A DNA stretch of 64,000 nt from positions 248,001 to 312,000 of the forward strand of contig NZ_BOOK01000010.1 in assembly GCF_016863195.1 (NCBI RefSeq). The letters run 5' to 3'. The position numbers and the translations under genes were made by a program. The stretch comes from Paraplanobispora takensis. GTDB lineage: Bacteria > Actinomycetota > Actinomycetes > Streptosporangiales > Streptosporangiaceae. The notes beneath the pieces were generated by a model that made no database searches, was not told the origin of the DNA, and worked only from the letters and a program-made list of their open reading frames with translations. Positions 32,702 to 41,643 of the stretch are shown here, one piece after another; the stretch's first letter is position 1; each line of letters opens with the position of its first letter.

Positions 32702-34795
32702 ATGCGTCTGCGCGTGATCGTGGCGAGTCTCACGCTGGCCGTCACCTCGGCGGTCGCCCCGCCCGTCTGGGCCGACCCCACGGCTCCCGTCACGGCCGCC
32801 CTGTCCGAGGCCGCGGCCGGCAGCGCCACCGCGGCGGATCCCACGGCTCCCGTCGCGGCCGATCCCGCCCCGGCGGCCTCCGCCGCGCCCGCGGTGGCCG
32901 GGTGCGACCCGATCGCCGGGACCGAGTGCCTGCTGCCCTTCCCCAACGACTGGTTCACCGTTTCCGCGCGCACCGCGACCGGCCTGCGGGTGGACTTCGC
33001 GGCCGGGGCGATGCCGAAGAACGCGGCCGGCAAGCCGATCGACCCGCAACAGTGGAACGCCGCCGACGGATTCTCCCCGGGCTCGATGCTCCTGGCCCAC
33101 GTGCCCGGCGTCGACCTCGCCGAGACCGGGGCCGCGCCCGTCACCGACATCGGCTGGTCGCTGCGCCGCGACGCCCCGATCGTGATCGTCGACACCCGGA
33201 CGGGGGAGCGCTGGCCGTACTGGGCCGAGCTCGACGCGAACGCCGCCGACCCGGACCGCAGGGCGCTGATCGTCAGGCCGGCGAAGAACTTCAGGCAGGG
33301 CCACCGCTACGCCGTCGCCCTGCGGCGGCTGAAGGACGCCGACGGGCAGGAGATCGCCGCCTCCGAGACCTTCGCCCGGCTCCTGGGCGAGCGGCTCCCG
33401 GCGGGCGACCCGCTCGCCGACCGCCAGCGCGCGCTGCGCCGTACCCTCGGCGACCTGTCCCGGGCCGGAGTGGACACCCGGGGCCTCCACCTCGCCTGGG
33501 AGTTCACCGTCGCCGGCGAGCGGGGCATCGCCGGGCCGGTGCTGAGCATGCGCGACCAGGCGCTGCGCGGCCTGCGCGGGCACTCGCCGGAGTTCACGGT
33601 CACCGGCGTCACGGACTTCACCCCCGAGCAGGACCCGAACGTAGCTCGCGAGGTCACCGGCGAGATCGAGGTCCCCAACTACCTCGACCGGCCCGGCGGC
33701 CCGCCCGGCTCGAACCTCAACCGGGGACCCGACGGGCTGCCCCGGCCGCTCGGCGACGTGGTCAGGGCCCAGTACCAGTGCGAGATCCCGCGCTCGGCCT
33801 TCACCCGGCCGGCCCACCCCTCCCTGTACGGCCACGGCCTGCTGGGCCGGCACACCGAGGTCCGGGCCGGCAACGTCCGCGCGATGGCCGGGGAGCACAA
33901 CTTCGTCTTCTGCGCCACCAAGTGGATCGGCATGTCCGACGAGGACGTGCAGAACGTCGTGAGCGTCTTCAGTGACTTCTCCCGCTTCGGCACCGTCACC
34001 GACCGGCTCCAGCAGAGTCTGCTCAACTTCGTCTTCCTCGGCCGCGCCATGATCGAGAAGGACGGCCTGACGAGCCACGAGGCCTTCAGGGACGACCGGG
34101 GCAGGCCGCTGCTCGACCGGCGGGCAGGCCTTGCCTTCGACGGCAACAGCCAGGGCGGCATCGCCGGCGGCGCGCTGGTCGCCGTCTCACCCGACGTCCG
34201 CAACGCCGTACTGGGCGTGCCGGGCATGAACTACAGCACGCTGCTCAACCGCAGCGTCGACTTCCAGCCGTTCCAGCAGCTCATGGACCAGAGCTATCCC
34301 GACAAGCTGACCCAGCAGGTCTGCTTCGCGCTGCTGCAGATGCTCTGGGACCGCGCCGAGGCGAACGGGTACGCCGAGCACATGACCGGCGACCCGCTGC
34401 CCGGCTCGCCCCGCCACCGGGTGCTGCTGCACGTCGCCTTCGGCGACCACCAGGTCTCCACGGTGACCGCCGAGGTGGAGGCCCGCACGGTCGGGGCCCG
34501 CATCCACCGGCCCGCCCTGGCCGCGGGACGCAGCCCCGACGTGACGCCCTTCTGGGGCATCCGGCCGCTGCCGGACTGGCCCTACCCCGGTTCGGCGATC
34601 GTCGTGTGGGACAGCGGCACCCCCCCGCCGCCCACGACCAACACCCCGCCGCTCGGCCCGGAGTACGGCCGCGACTCCCACGAGGATCCGCGCCACGACC
34701 CCGAGGCCCGCACGCAGAAGGCGTACTTCCTGCGGCACGGCCTGGTCGTGAACGTCTGCGGCGACGCCCCCTGCGTCGCCGACCCCGCACCCTGA
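32702..34795 (+). CDS. Secreted protein with alpha/beta-hydrolase nucleophile motif
   Basis: The 697-residue protein has a Sec signal peptide (RLRVIVASLTLAVTSAVAPP, cleavage near VWA-DP) and an Ala/Pro-rich linker to about residue 65. The remaining 630 residues are uniform and start GCDPIAGTECLLPFPNDWFT, a motif I have seen in large actinobacterial extracellular hydrolase-like proteins. FDGNSQGGIAGG (around residue 480) fits the G-x-S-x-G nucleophile elbow, and LLHVAFGDHQVSTV with a His-Gln pair follows. Several paired cysteines suggest an extracellular fold. Substrate unknown; lipase or esterase is possible. ATG 32702 follows GGAGGAGACGC. Confidence 0.75.
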   Translation: MRLRVIVASLTLAVTSAVAPPVWADPTAPVTAALSEAAAGSATAADPTAPVAADPAPAASAAPAVAGCDPIAGTECLLPFPNDWFTVSARTATGLRVDFAAGAMPKNAAGKPIDPQQWNAADGFSPGSMLLAHVPGVDLAETGAAPVTDIGWSLRRDAPIVIVDTRTGERWPYWAELDANAADPDRRALIVRPAKNFRQGHRYAVALRRLKDADGQEIAASETFARLLGERLPAGDPLADRQRALRRTLGDLSRAGVDTRGLHLAWEFTVAGERGIAGPVLSMRDQALRGLRGHSPEFTVTGVTDFTPEQDPNVAREVTGEIEVPNYLDRPGGPPGSNLNRGPDGLPRPLGDVVRAQYQCEIPRSAFTRPAHPSLYGHGLLGRHTEVRAGNVRAMAGEHNFVFCATKWIGMSDEDVQNVVSVFSDFSRFGTVTDRLQQSLLNFVFLGRAMIEKDGLTSHEAFRDDRGRPLLDRRAGLAFDGNSQGGIAGGALVAVSPDVRNAVLGVPGMNYSTLLNRSVDFQPFQQLMDQSYPDKLTQQVCFALLQMLWDRAEANGYAEHMTGDPLPGSPRHRVLLHVAFGDHQVSTVTAEVEARTVGARIHRPALAAGRSPDVTPFWGIRPLPDWPYPGSAIVVWDSGTPPPPTTNTPPLGPEYGRDSHEDPRHDPEARTQKAYFLRHGLVVNVCGDAPCVADPAP

Positions 34796-34934
34796 GGCCG
34801 GCGGGCGCTGGACGCCCGAAGATCTGGTCGAGAGCCTCGCGCATGGCCTTTCCCGCCCCGGCCCACTTGACTCGGATCACCGGGAAACGGCCGGGAACCG
34901 GCGGCGCCCGCGAGGATCCGGAGGCGGAGAGACG

Positions 34935-35441
34935 ATGCTTGAGTTGTTCCAGACGATCACGCTGGTCGCGGCCACCGTGGCCATGGGGCTCGCGGCGGGG
35001 CTGTTCTACACCTTCTCCGTCTCGGTCATGCCGGGGCTGTCCGAGACGGACGACCGGACCTTCGTCGAGGTGATGCAGCGGATCAACCGGAGGATCCTCA
35101 ACGGCTGGTTCGCCCTGAGCTTCGGGGGCGCGCCGGTGCTGACCCTGCTGGCCGGGGTGCTCCAGCTCCTGGGAGGGGGCGGGCGGCCCGCGCTCCCCTG
35201 GACCGCGGCCGGGTTCGTCCTGTACGGCGTGACCTTCGTGATCACCGCCGCGATCAACGTACCGCTCAACAACGCCCTCGACGCGGCCGGTGACCCGGCG
35301 GCCATCGCCGACCACGCGGCGGTGCGCGCCGCCTTCGAGGCCCGCTGGGTCCGCTGGAACCTCGTGCGCACGCTGCTCTCCACAGCCGCGCTCGCCTGCC
35401 TGGCCTGGGCGCTGGTGCTGTACGGCGGCGCGATGGGGTGA
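34935..35441 (+). CDS. DUF1772 (anthrone-oxygenase-like) membrane protein
   Basis: The 168-residue protein has four transmembrane helices and the DUF1772 arrangement: LFQTITLVAATVAMGLAAGL, the FYTFSVSVMPGL loop, a conserved FVEVMQRINRRILNGWF and a late NVPLNNAL followed by FEARWVRWNLVRTL. Some relatives are described as anthrone oxygenases in polyketide pathways, others have no known role. ATG 34935 follows GGAGGCGGAGAG. The gap of 139 bases before it shows no gene. Confidence 0.85.
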   Translation: MLELFQTITLVAATVAMGLAAGLFYTFSVSVMPGLSETDDRTFVEVMQRINRRILNGWFALSFGGAPVLTLLAGVLQLLGGGGRPALPWTAAGFVLYGVTFVITAAINVPLNNALDAAGDPAAIADHAAVRAAFEARWVRWNLVRTLLSTAALACLAWALVLYGGAMG

Positions 35442-35465
35442 CCCCCGCCGGTGGGAACCGGGCCG

Positions 35466-36038
35466 TCAGAGCACGGCGAACTCGCCCGGGACCGCGGCCC
35501 CGTCCACCAGGAGGCCGGCGCGGGAGCGGGTCTCGTCGGCGGCGAACCACTCGTCCTCGGCGCGCATCCAGGCGTGCCACCGCGGTTCGAGCGCCGCGCC
35601 GTCCCTGGCCAGGACCCGGGCCAGCCGCAGCCGCCTGGGCGCCTCCACCCACACGGCGAAGGCCGTCGGGGCGCCGCGCCGGGCCGTACTCACCCCCTCC
35701 AGCACCAGAACCGGCGCGACCGGCACCTCCACCCACTCGGCGAAGGCGCCGCGCTTCCAGTCGTAGCGCCGGTAGCCGCCCGGCGCGCCCGCCGACAGCG
35801 GGCCGAGCACCCGGTCCTCCACCTGCTCGAACCACGCCTGCGGCGGCTCGTCCCACGGCACGGGGAAGTCGTCGCCGTGGACCACCCGGCAGCCCAGCGC
35901 GCTGGCGAGCCGCCCGGCGAAGGTGGTCTTGCCCGACCCGGCCGGCCCGTCCACCGCGACGACCCGCACCGGCCCGCACGAGGGCGGCAGCGCCCGGACC
36001 GCCGCGGCCAGGTCCGGAAAGGAGATCACGTCCGCCAC
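35466..36038 (-). CDS. Uridine-kinase-like P-loop NTPase
   Basis: The 190-residue protein is related to uridine/phosphoribulokinase-like proteins: Walker A GPAGSGKTTF (about 29-38), an acidic HGDDFPVPWDE substrate-site region, and the lid-like ARVLARDGAALEPRWHAWMR, with LVLEGVSTARRG in place of Walker B. It probably phosphorylates a nucleoside or similar small molecule. GTG 36038 has TGGAGAC five bases upstream. It is convergent with DUF1772 and divergent from the CoA transferase. Confidence 0.82.
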   Translation of the reverse strand: MADVISFPDLAAAVRALPPSCGPVRVVAVDGPAGSGKTTFAGRLASALGCRVVHGDDFPVPWDEPPQAWFEQVEDRVLGPLSAGAPGGYRRYDWKRGAFAEWVEVPVAPVLVLEGVSTARRGAPTAFAVWVEAPRRLRLARVLARDGAALEPRWHAWMRAEDEWFAADETRSRAGLLVDGAAVPGEFAVL

Positions 36039-36231
36039 GTCTCCAGCATGGCATCCGGCACGGCGTGTCATCCGGCGCGGCACGGCGTCCCGGCTCCGGG
36101 TCACCGGCCGGGGGGATCAGGGTTACCCCTGGGTATCGTTCCGGGCCCGGACCTGGCACGCTTGCCGTGCGCCCCCGTGCCGTTCCGGCCGGCTTGGGCT
36201 AGGATCGGCGACTCTCACCCGGAGGTTGATC

Positions 36232-37389
36232 TTGCAGGGAGCCCTTGGCGACATCGTCGTCCTCGACCTGTCCCGCGCGCTGGCCGGGCCGCACGCCGCG
36301 CAGATGCTCGGAGACCTGGGCGCGCGGGTGATCAAGGTGGAGCATCCCGGCGGAGGCGACGAGTCGCGGGGCTGGGGCCCGCCCTTCGCCGGTCCCGATC
36401 ATGACATCTCCACCTACTTCCTGGCCGCCAACCGCAACAAGCTCTCGATCACCGTGGACCTCAAGTCCGCGGAGGGCAAGGTCCTCATCGAGCGCCTGGT
36501 ACGGCAGAGCGACGTGCTGATCGAGAACTTCAGGACCGGGGTCCTGGACCGCCTGGGCTTCTCCGTGGAACGGCTGCACGAGCTCAACCCCCGCCTGGTC
36601 GTGCTGTCGATCACCGGGTTCGGCCACGACGGGCCGGAGGGGGGACGGCCCGGCTACGACCAGATCGCCCAGGGCGAGGCGGGGCTGATGAGCCTGACCG
36701 GCCCCTCGGCGCAGGAGCCGTACCGGGTGGGCGCCTCGATCGCCGACCTGCTGGCGGGCATCCACGGGGCGTACGGCGTGGCCGCCGCCCTCTACGAGCG
36801 CGAGCGGACCGGGCGGGGGAAGGTCGTGCGGACCTCGCTGCTGGCCGCGGTGACCGGCGTGCACTCCTACCACGGCACCGCCTGGACGGTCGGCGGCAAG
36901 GTGCCCGCGGCCAACGGCAACCACCACGCCTCGATCGCCCCCTACGGCGCGTTCCGCTGCGCCGACGGGATGATCCAGATCGCGGTGGCCAACGAGGGAC
37001 AGTGGCGGAAGGTGGCCACCCTTCTGGACATCGATCCGGAAATTACGAAATATGCGACCAACAGGGAAAGATTCGTACACCGGGATGAGCTGATCGCCGA
37101 CATGGAACAGGCGCTCGCCAAACACGACCGCGCGCACTGGCTGACCGTGCTCGGCGGGCTCGGCGTGCCCGCCGGGGCGATCCGCTCCATCGACGAGGTC
37201 TACGCCTGGGAGCAGACCCGCTCCCAGGGGCTGCTGGTCGAGGTCGACCATCCCGTGCTGGGCCCCATCGAGCTGCCCGGGCCGCCGCTCCGCTTCGACG
37301 GCGAGCCGCCCCGCGAGCACGCCGCCCCGCCCGCCCTCGGCCAGCACAACGACGAGGTGCTCGCCTGGCTCGCGGAGCGCGAGCGATGA
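36232..37389 (+). CDS. Family III CoA transferase (CaiB/BaiF)
   Basis: The 385-residue protein moves CoA between carboxylic acids through an aspartyl-CoA intermediate. It shows the CaiB/BaiF N-terminal pattern DIVVLDLSRALAGPHAAQML, GARVIKVEHPGGGDESRGW, the conserved region NRNKLSITVDLKSAEGK, and YDQIAQGEAGLMSLTG. The start is an unusual TTG at 36232, chosen because GGAGG lies six bases upstream and TAGGAT (36200-36205) could be its -10 box. It overlaps the carboxyltransferase gene by ATGA. The pair suggests a small acyl-CoA conversion module. Confidence 0.88.
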   Translation: MQGALGDIVVLDLSRALAGPHAAQMLGDLGARVIKVEHPGGGDESRGWGPPFAGPDHDISTYFLAANRNKLSITVDLKSAEGKVLIERLVRQSDVLIENFRTGVLDRLGFSVERLHELNPRLVVLSITGFGHDGPEGGRPGYDQIAQGEAGLMSLTGPSAQEPYRVGASIADLLAGIHGAYGVAAALYERERTGRGKVVRTSLLAAVTGVHSYHGTAWTVGGKVPAANGNHHASIAPYGAFRCADGMIQIAVANEGQWRKVATLLDIDPEITKYATNRERFVHRDELIADMEQALAKHDRAHWLTVLGGLGVPAGAIRSIDEVYAWEQTRSQGLLVEVDHPVLGPIELPGPPLRFDGEPPREHAAPPALGQHNDEVLAWLAERER

Positions 37390-38876
37390 CCGAACGGCCG
37401 GACGCGCGCGCCCTGATCGGCGCCGTCCTCGACCCGGGGACGTGGCGGCCGTGGGACGGGCCGCCCGCCGATCCGGCCGAGCCGGGGTCGGACTACGCCG
37501 AGGAACTGGCCGCCGCCCGCGCCAAGTCCGGCTACGACGAGTCGGTGATCACCGGTGAGGGCCTGCTCGACGGGCGCAGGGTCGCGGTCGTCGTCTGCGA
37601 GTTCTCCTTCCTCGCCGGCTCGATCGGGGTGGCCGCCGCCGAGCGGCTCACCTCCGCGATCGAGCGGGCCACCGCCGAACGGCTCCCGCTGCTGGCCGCC
37701 CCGGCCTCCGGCGGCACCCGGATGCAGGAGGGCGCGCTCGCCTTCACCCAGATGGTGAAGATCACCGCCGCGGTCATGGCCCACCGTTCCGCGGGTCTGC
37801 CGTACGTCGTCTACCTGCGCCATCCCACCACCGGCGGCGTCCTGGCCTCCTGGGGCTCGCTCGGCCACGTCACCGCGGCCGAGCCGGGCGCGCTGATCGG
37901 GTTCCTCGGGCCGAGGGTGTTCGAGTCGCTGCACGGCTATCCCTTCCCCCAGGGGGTGCAGGTGGCCGAGAACCTCTTCGCCAACGGCCTGGTCGACGCC
38001 GTCGTCTCCGCCGAGGACGCCCGCCGGATCGCGATCAGGGCACTGGCCGTCCTGTGCGCCCCGCGCGAGGGGCTGCCGCAGCGGCCCGAGCCGGAGGACG
38101 ACGTGGGGCAGGTCGACGCGTGGGAGGCGATCACCCGCTCCCGTCGCGACGACCGGCCCGGCGTGCGGGCGCTGCTCAAGCTGGGCGCGGCCGACGTCAC
38201 CCCGCTCAACGGCACCGGTGCGGGCGAGAACGACCCCGGCCTGCTGCTCGCGCTGGCCAGGTTCGGTACGGCGCCCGCCGTCGTGCTGGGCCAGGACCGG
38301 CGCCGACAGCGGGCCGAGGCCCCGCTCGGCCCGGCCGGGCTCCGGGTGGCCCGGCGCGGCATGCGCCTGGCCTCGGAGCTGGGCCTGCCGCTGGTCACCG
38401 TGATCGACACCGCCGGGGCCGCGCTGTCCAAGGCGGCCGAGGAGGGCGGCCTCGCCGGCGAGATCGCCCGTTCCCTGGCCGACCTGGTCACGCTCGACGC
38501 CCCCACGGTCTGCCTGCTGCTAGGTGAGGGGGCGGGCGGTGTGGCCCTGGCCCTGCTGCCCGCCGACCGGGTCCTGGCCGCCCAGCACGCCTGGCTGTCC
38601 CCGCTGCCGCCCGAGGGGGCCTCGGCGATCCTCTACCGGAGCGTGGACTTCGCCCAGGAGATCGCCTCGGCCCAGGGCGTGAAGTCGACCGACCTGCGGC
38701 AGAACGGCATCGTGGACCGGATCGTCCCGGAGCTCCCCGACGCCGCCTACGAGCCCGAGGAGTTCTGCCGCCGGGTGGCGGCCATGCTGGAGTACGAGAT
38801 CGTCGGGCTGCTGGGACGGGCCCCCGCGGACCGCCTCAGCGCCCGGCTCTCCCGCTATCGCCGCCTCGGCCTGTGA
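37386..38876 (+). CDS. Acyl-CoA carboxyltransferase, fused beta/alpha halves
   Basis: The 496-residue protein contains both carboxyltransferase halves: the beta half (about 1-240) with LLAAPASGGTRMQEGALAF (oxyanion-hole glycines) and the alpha half (about 250-496) with LPLVTVIDTAGAALSKAAEE. It lacks the zinc finger of AccD and has no biotin domain, so it must work with a separate biotin carboxylase/carrier subunit, none of which is in the window. It resembles the AccDA-like proteins of actinomycetes. Its start overlaps the CoA transferase stop; the last 41 bases overlap the convergent DUF2306 gene. Confidence 0.85.
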   Translation: MTERPDARALIGAVLDPGTWRPWDGPPADPAEPGSDYAEELAAARAKSGYDESVITGEGLLDGRRVAVVVCEFSFLAGSIGVAAAERLTSAIERATAERLPLLAAPASGGTRMQEGALAFTQMVKITAAVMAHRSAGLPYVVYLRHPTTGGVLASWGSLGHVTAAEPGALIGFLGPRVFESLHGYPFPQGVQVAENLFANGLVDAVVSAEDARRIAIRALAVLCAPREGLPQRPEPEDDVGQVDAWEAITRSRRDDRPGVRALLKLGAADVTPLNGTGAGENDPGLLLALARFGTAPAVVLGQDRRRQRAEAPLGPAGLRVARRGMRLASELGLPLVTVIDTAGAALSKAAEEGGLAGEIARSLADLVTLDAPTVCLLLGEGAGGVALALLPADRVLAAQHAWLSPLPPEGASAILYRSVDFAQEIASAQGVKSTDLRQNGIVDRIVPELPDAAYEPEEFCRRVAAMLEYEIVGLLGRAPADRLSARLSRYRRLGL

Positions 38877-39540
38877 CGGGCCGCCCCGCGGCTGCGGGGT
38901 GGGGCCCCGGTGCGCGACGGCGCCGCCTGATGACGCCCTCGGCCACGGCCAGGTTGACGATCCAGCCCAGCGTCTGGCCGACCGGGATCATCGAGATCGC
39001 CGCCTCCCCCGCCGATCCCGCCTCGACTCCGCCGAAGGGCAGCCGGACCAGGAGCAGCAGGGGGACGATGACGCGCGAGGTGACCGCCAGGAACGTCAGC
39101 GCGTAGTTGCGCGTCATCCAGTCGCGGTGACCGGCGAAGTCGCCGCGGCGGGCGGCCCGGCAGGCGAGGCCCGCGGTGATCAGCCACAGGACGGCCGCGA
39201 TGGTGAGACCGGCCTGCGTCACCGGGCGGCCCGACCACAGCGCGACCGGGATCGCGGTCACCGCCGACGGCAGCACCCCGGCCAGGAGATAGATCCGGCC
39301 GAGCGTCCGGTGGACCCGCCCGCGCGCACGCACCCCCGGCACGAACTGCAGCGGACCGAGGACGAGTGCCACCGCGGCGGTCGCGATGTGGCCCACGAGA
39401 ACGTGATAATGCAGGCCGTCGTGCACGTCGAGACGGCTGTCGCCGATGTCGAGGCCCAGGTACGGATAGACGAGCACCAGGCCGACGACGACCGCGACGG
39501 CGAACATCGGCCACGCCGTTCGTGCCGTTTGTCTCTGCAT
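38836..39540 (-). CDS. DUF2306 membrane protein
   Basis: The 234-residue protein has six transmembrane helices with the DUF2306 pattern: HYHVLVGHIATAAVALVLGP, VHRTLGRIYLLAGVLPSAV and GHRDWMTRNYALTFLAV with conserved His residues that could ligate haem or metal. Function unknown. ATG 39540 is the first start of the hydrophobic part. Its 3' end overlaps the carboxyltransferase gene, and a copy of that gene's 3' end lies in the gap upstream, so the gene may have arrived by an insertion or duplication event. A second family member is at 50574-51401. Confidence 0.82.
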   Translation of the reverse strand: MQRQTARTAWPMFAVAVVVGLVLVYPYLGLDIGDSRLDVHDGLHYHVLVGHIATAAVALVLGPLQFVPGVRARGRVHRTLGRIYLLAGVLPSAVTAIPVALWSGRPVTQAGLTIAAVLWLITAGLACRAARRGDFAGHRDWMTRNYALTFLAVTSRVIVPLLLLVRLPFGGVEAGSAGEAAISMIPVGQTLGWIVNLAVAEGVIRRRRRAPGPHPAAAGRPVTGRGGDSGRAGR

Positions 39541-39661
39541 ACGCGCAGCCTCACAGGCACGGCCCGGCCCCCGCATCCGCCCCTCGATGACCATGCCCGT
39601 ACACGGATCGGTGTACGGCCGGAGCCCGAGGACGACCTCGCGCGAGCGGCCACGCCGGTAC

Positions 39662-39760
39662 ACGAGATCGCCGGGCTGCCGGGACGGGCCCCCGCGGACC
39701 GGCCCGGCAGCCCGGCTCCCCGCCACCGCGGCCCCGGCCGACCGACGGGCCGGGGCCGCG
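39662..39760 (+). repeat. Decayed copy of the carboxyltransferase gene 3' end
   Basis: Bases 39662-39760 resemble 38794-38891, the last codons and the region just after the stop of the carboxyltransferase gene. The first 40 bases differ at only two positions (ACGAGATCG-n-CGGGCTGC-n-GGGACGG and so on); further on, similarity continues with small gaps. The two copies are direct repeats flanking the DUF2306 gene. The remaining parts of the 39541-39767 gap hold no gene. Confidence 0.65.
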
Positions 39761-39767
39761 GAACCCG

Positions 39768-40985
39768 TCAGTCGTCCTTCTCGCCGGCCGGCGGCTTGCG
39801 TGCCTCGCTGCTCTCATAGCCGACGGCCTCGTGCCGCCACAGCTCGGTCCCGTCGGCGGCGTATCCGACGTACACGGCGCCGTCCTTCGACGGATTGGCC
39901 CCGTCGGGGAGTTCGCCGCCGAACAGGCGCGCACCCTGGCCCGGGAAGCCCTCGACCGTCCCGGCCGAGACCCGGCGGTCGTCCTCGGCCCGCAGTTCGA
40001 CGCGGGCCGTGCGCTCGTCGGTGTAGCCGTACCACAGGCCCTTCACCGCCTGCCCCTCGCCGGCCCAGACGGAGACCGGCGCCCGGGGGAACCTGCCGGG
40101 TTCCCTCAGGTCGGCCCCCAGCGTCAGGTAGGAGTGGTTGCTGCTCATCCCCACCGGGTTGCCGTCGTGCCAGAAGACCAGGCAGTTGCCGGCGTGCATG
40201 TAGGCCGTGACCCCTCCGGCCAGGGGGACGCCGGAGCCGTCGGGCGTCCTGTCCTGATGGCAGGGCGGGGACAGGATGTCCTCCAGTCGCTGGAGCCGCT
40301 CGCCCCGCTCGTCGGCGAAGTCGTAACCGACGGCGGGCGGGCCCTCCGGCAGGTCGCCGGGGAAGCGGGCCGTCCAGATGGGAGCGGGCAGGCCGCGGCC
40401 CCGGATCACCTCACCGGGGAAGCCCCGGCCGTCGCCGAAGGTCACGCGGACCGAGCCGACGGAGTCCCTGGCCATGCCGTAGGCGACCATCTCCGCGGGC
40501 AGCGGGAACAGGCTGGTCACGCCGGCGACCCGGCCGGCCTCCTCCTTGTCCAGCGGCTCGACGAGCCCGCAGGAGGCCGAGTCGTCGACCGGCGTCACCT
40601 TCCGCGCCGAGCAGATGCGGAGCTGCCCGTCCCCGGCGCGGCTGTACCAGACCCGGATCGGGTCCTCGGGGAAGGCCGGGTGCGGGACCGTGACCACCTC
40701 TCCGATCGGGGGGTTCTCCCGCAGGGACCTCTCCAGGAGCTGCGCCAGGCCGTTCACCCGCACCGCGGTGGTGTCGTCCGGCTTCTCGCTCCGGCCGCCG
40801 GCGAGCCAGACCGCGGCGACCGCCACGGCCGCCGCGACGGCCAGGGCGGGAACCAGCAGGAGCCTGCGGCGCAGTCTCCTGGCGCGCGTGCGGCGCATCG
40901 TGTCCGCCCAGGCTCCGGGGGAGGCGGGGAAGGCCTGGGCGCGGGCGTCGAGGGCGGCGCGCAGACGCTGTTCGATGTCGTTCAC
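39768..40985 (-). CDS. Membrane-anchored extracytoplasmic protein paired with ECF sigma factor
   Basis: The 405-residue protein has a cytosolic N-terminal helix ([20 protein letters not shown], about 45 residues), a basic stop-transfer cluster, one transmembrane helix (LLLVPALAVAAAVAVAAVWL) and an extracytoplasmic domain of about 340 residues with five Cys in pairs. It starts at GTG 40985 inside the sigma stop (GTGA), so the pair is translationally coupled. The layout fits a membrane-bound regulator of the sigma factor, but the N-terminus lacks a clear ZAS anti-sigma zinc motif, so this is an inference. Confidence 0.75.
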   Translation of the reverse strand: MNDIEQRLRAALDARAQAFPASPGAWADTMRRTRARRLRRRLLLVPALAVAAAVAVAAVWLAGGRSEKPDDTTAVRVNGLAQLLERSLRENPPIGEVVTVPHPAFPEDPIRVWYSRAGDGQLRICSARKVTPVDDSASCGLVEPLDKEEAGRVAGVTSLFPLPAEMVAYGMARDSVGSVRVTFGDGRGFPGEVIRGRGLPAPIWTARFPGDLPEGPPAVGYDFADERGERLQRLEDILSPPCHQDRTPDGSGVPLAGGVTAYMHAGNCLVFWHDGNPVGMSSNHSYLTLGADLREPGRFPRAPVSVWAGEGQAVKGLWYGYTDERTARVELRAEDDRRVSAGTVEGFPGQGARLFGGELPDGANPSKDGAVYVGYAADGTELWRHEAVGYESSEARKPPAGEKDD

Positions 40986-41476
40986 GAGTCCTCCTTCAGG
41001 GCCCGGCCGAGGGCGGACAGGCCGCGGCTCGTGTGCGTCTTGACCGAGCCGGGGGAGACGCCCATCGCCTCGGCGATCTCCCGCTCGGACAGGTCCAGCC
41101 AGTAGCGCAGGACCAGGGCCTCGCGCTGGCGGCGGGGCAGGCGGCCGACGGCGGCCAGGAGCTCCCGGTGATCCTCGGCGACGATCACCGCGTGTTCGCT
41201 GCTGCGCGCGGCCTCGGGCGGATCGAGCGCGCGGCGCCGTGCCAGGCGCAGGTGACGCAGCCGGTTGCGGGTGAGGTTGCACACGATGGAGCGGACGTAG
41301 GCCAGGGCGGCGCCGTCGTCACGCAACCGGCGGTCGTGGAGGCGGGCGAAGGCCTCCTGGGCGATGTCCTCGGGGTCGTCGGCGCCGAGCAGCCCGGCCA
41401 GGCGCACCATCGAGTGATAGTGCGCGGCGAACAGCTCGGCGAACGAGGGAGGCGCCACTGTCGGGAGATCAATCAC
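40982..41476 (-). CDS. ECF sigma factor, SigE family
   Basis: The 164-residue protein has sigma region 2 ([33 protein letters not shown]) and region 4 ([40 protein letters not shown]) joined by a short linker, typical of actinobacterial SigE-family ECF factors. I prefer GTG 41476: TCAACC and GTCTCG about 16 bases apart lie just upstream in the longer frame and fit an ECF promoter of a leaderless, autoregulated gene. An earlier in-frame start at 41521 would add 15 residues. The partner membrane protein follows directly. Confidence 0.85.
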   Translation of the reverse strand: MIDLPTVAPPSFAELFAAHYHSMVRLAGLLGADDPEDIAQEAFARLHDRRLRDDGAALAYVRSIVCNLTRNRLRHLRLARRRALDPPEAARSSEHAVIVAEDHRELLAAVGRLPRRQREALVLRYWLDLSEREIAEAMGVSPGSVKTHTSRGLSALGRALKEDS

Positions 41477-41544
41477 ATCAGCGAGACACCCGAACGGGTC
41501 CCCGGTTGACAGGAGCCTCACGAGGATCCGCCGAACGCCCGGAC

Positions 41545-41619
41545 CGGGCGTTCAGGACCCGGGCGTTCAGGACCCAGGCGTTCAGGACCCGGGCGTCAAG
41601 GACCCGGGCGTCAAGGACC
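41545..41619. repeat. Five 15-bp tandem repeats upstream of the sigma gene
   Basis: CGGGCGTTCAGGACC occurs twice, then CAGGCGTTCAGGACC, then CGGGCGTCAAGGACC twice, all adjoining, followed by a partial unit. The array lies between the stop of the 143-aa gene and the sigma-factor start. It could be a slipped-strand repeat or bind protein; no gene is seen in this stretch. Confidence 0.85.
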
Positions 41620-41643
41620 CGGGCAGGCCTCGGGAACCGGGCG

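Noticed and set aside
41545-41619. CRISPR array
   Set aside because: The units adjoin without spacers and no cas genes are present; this is a plain tandem repeat. No CRISPR was seen elsewhere.
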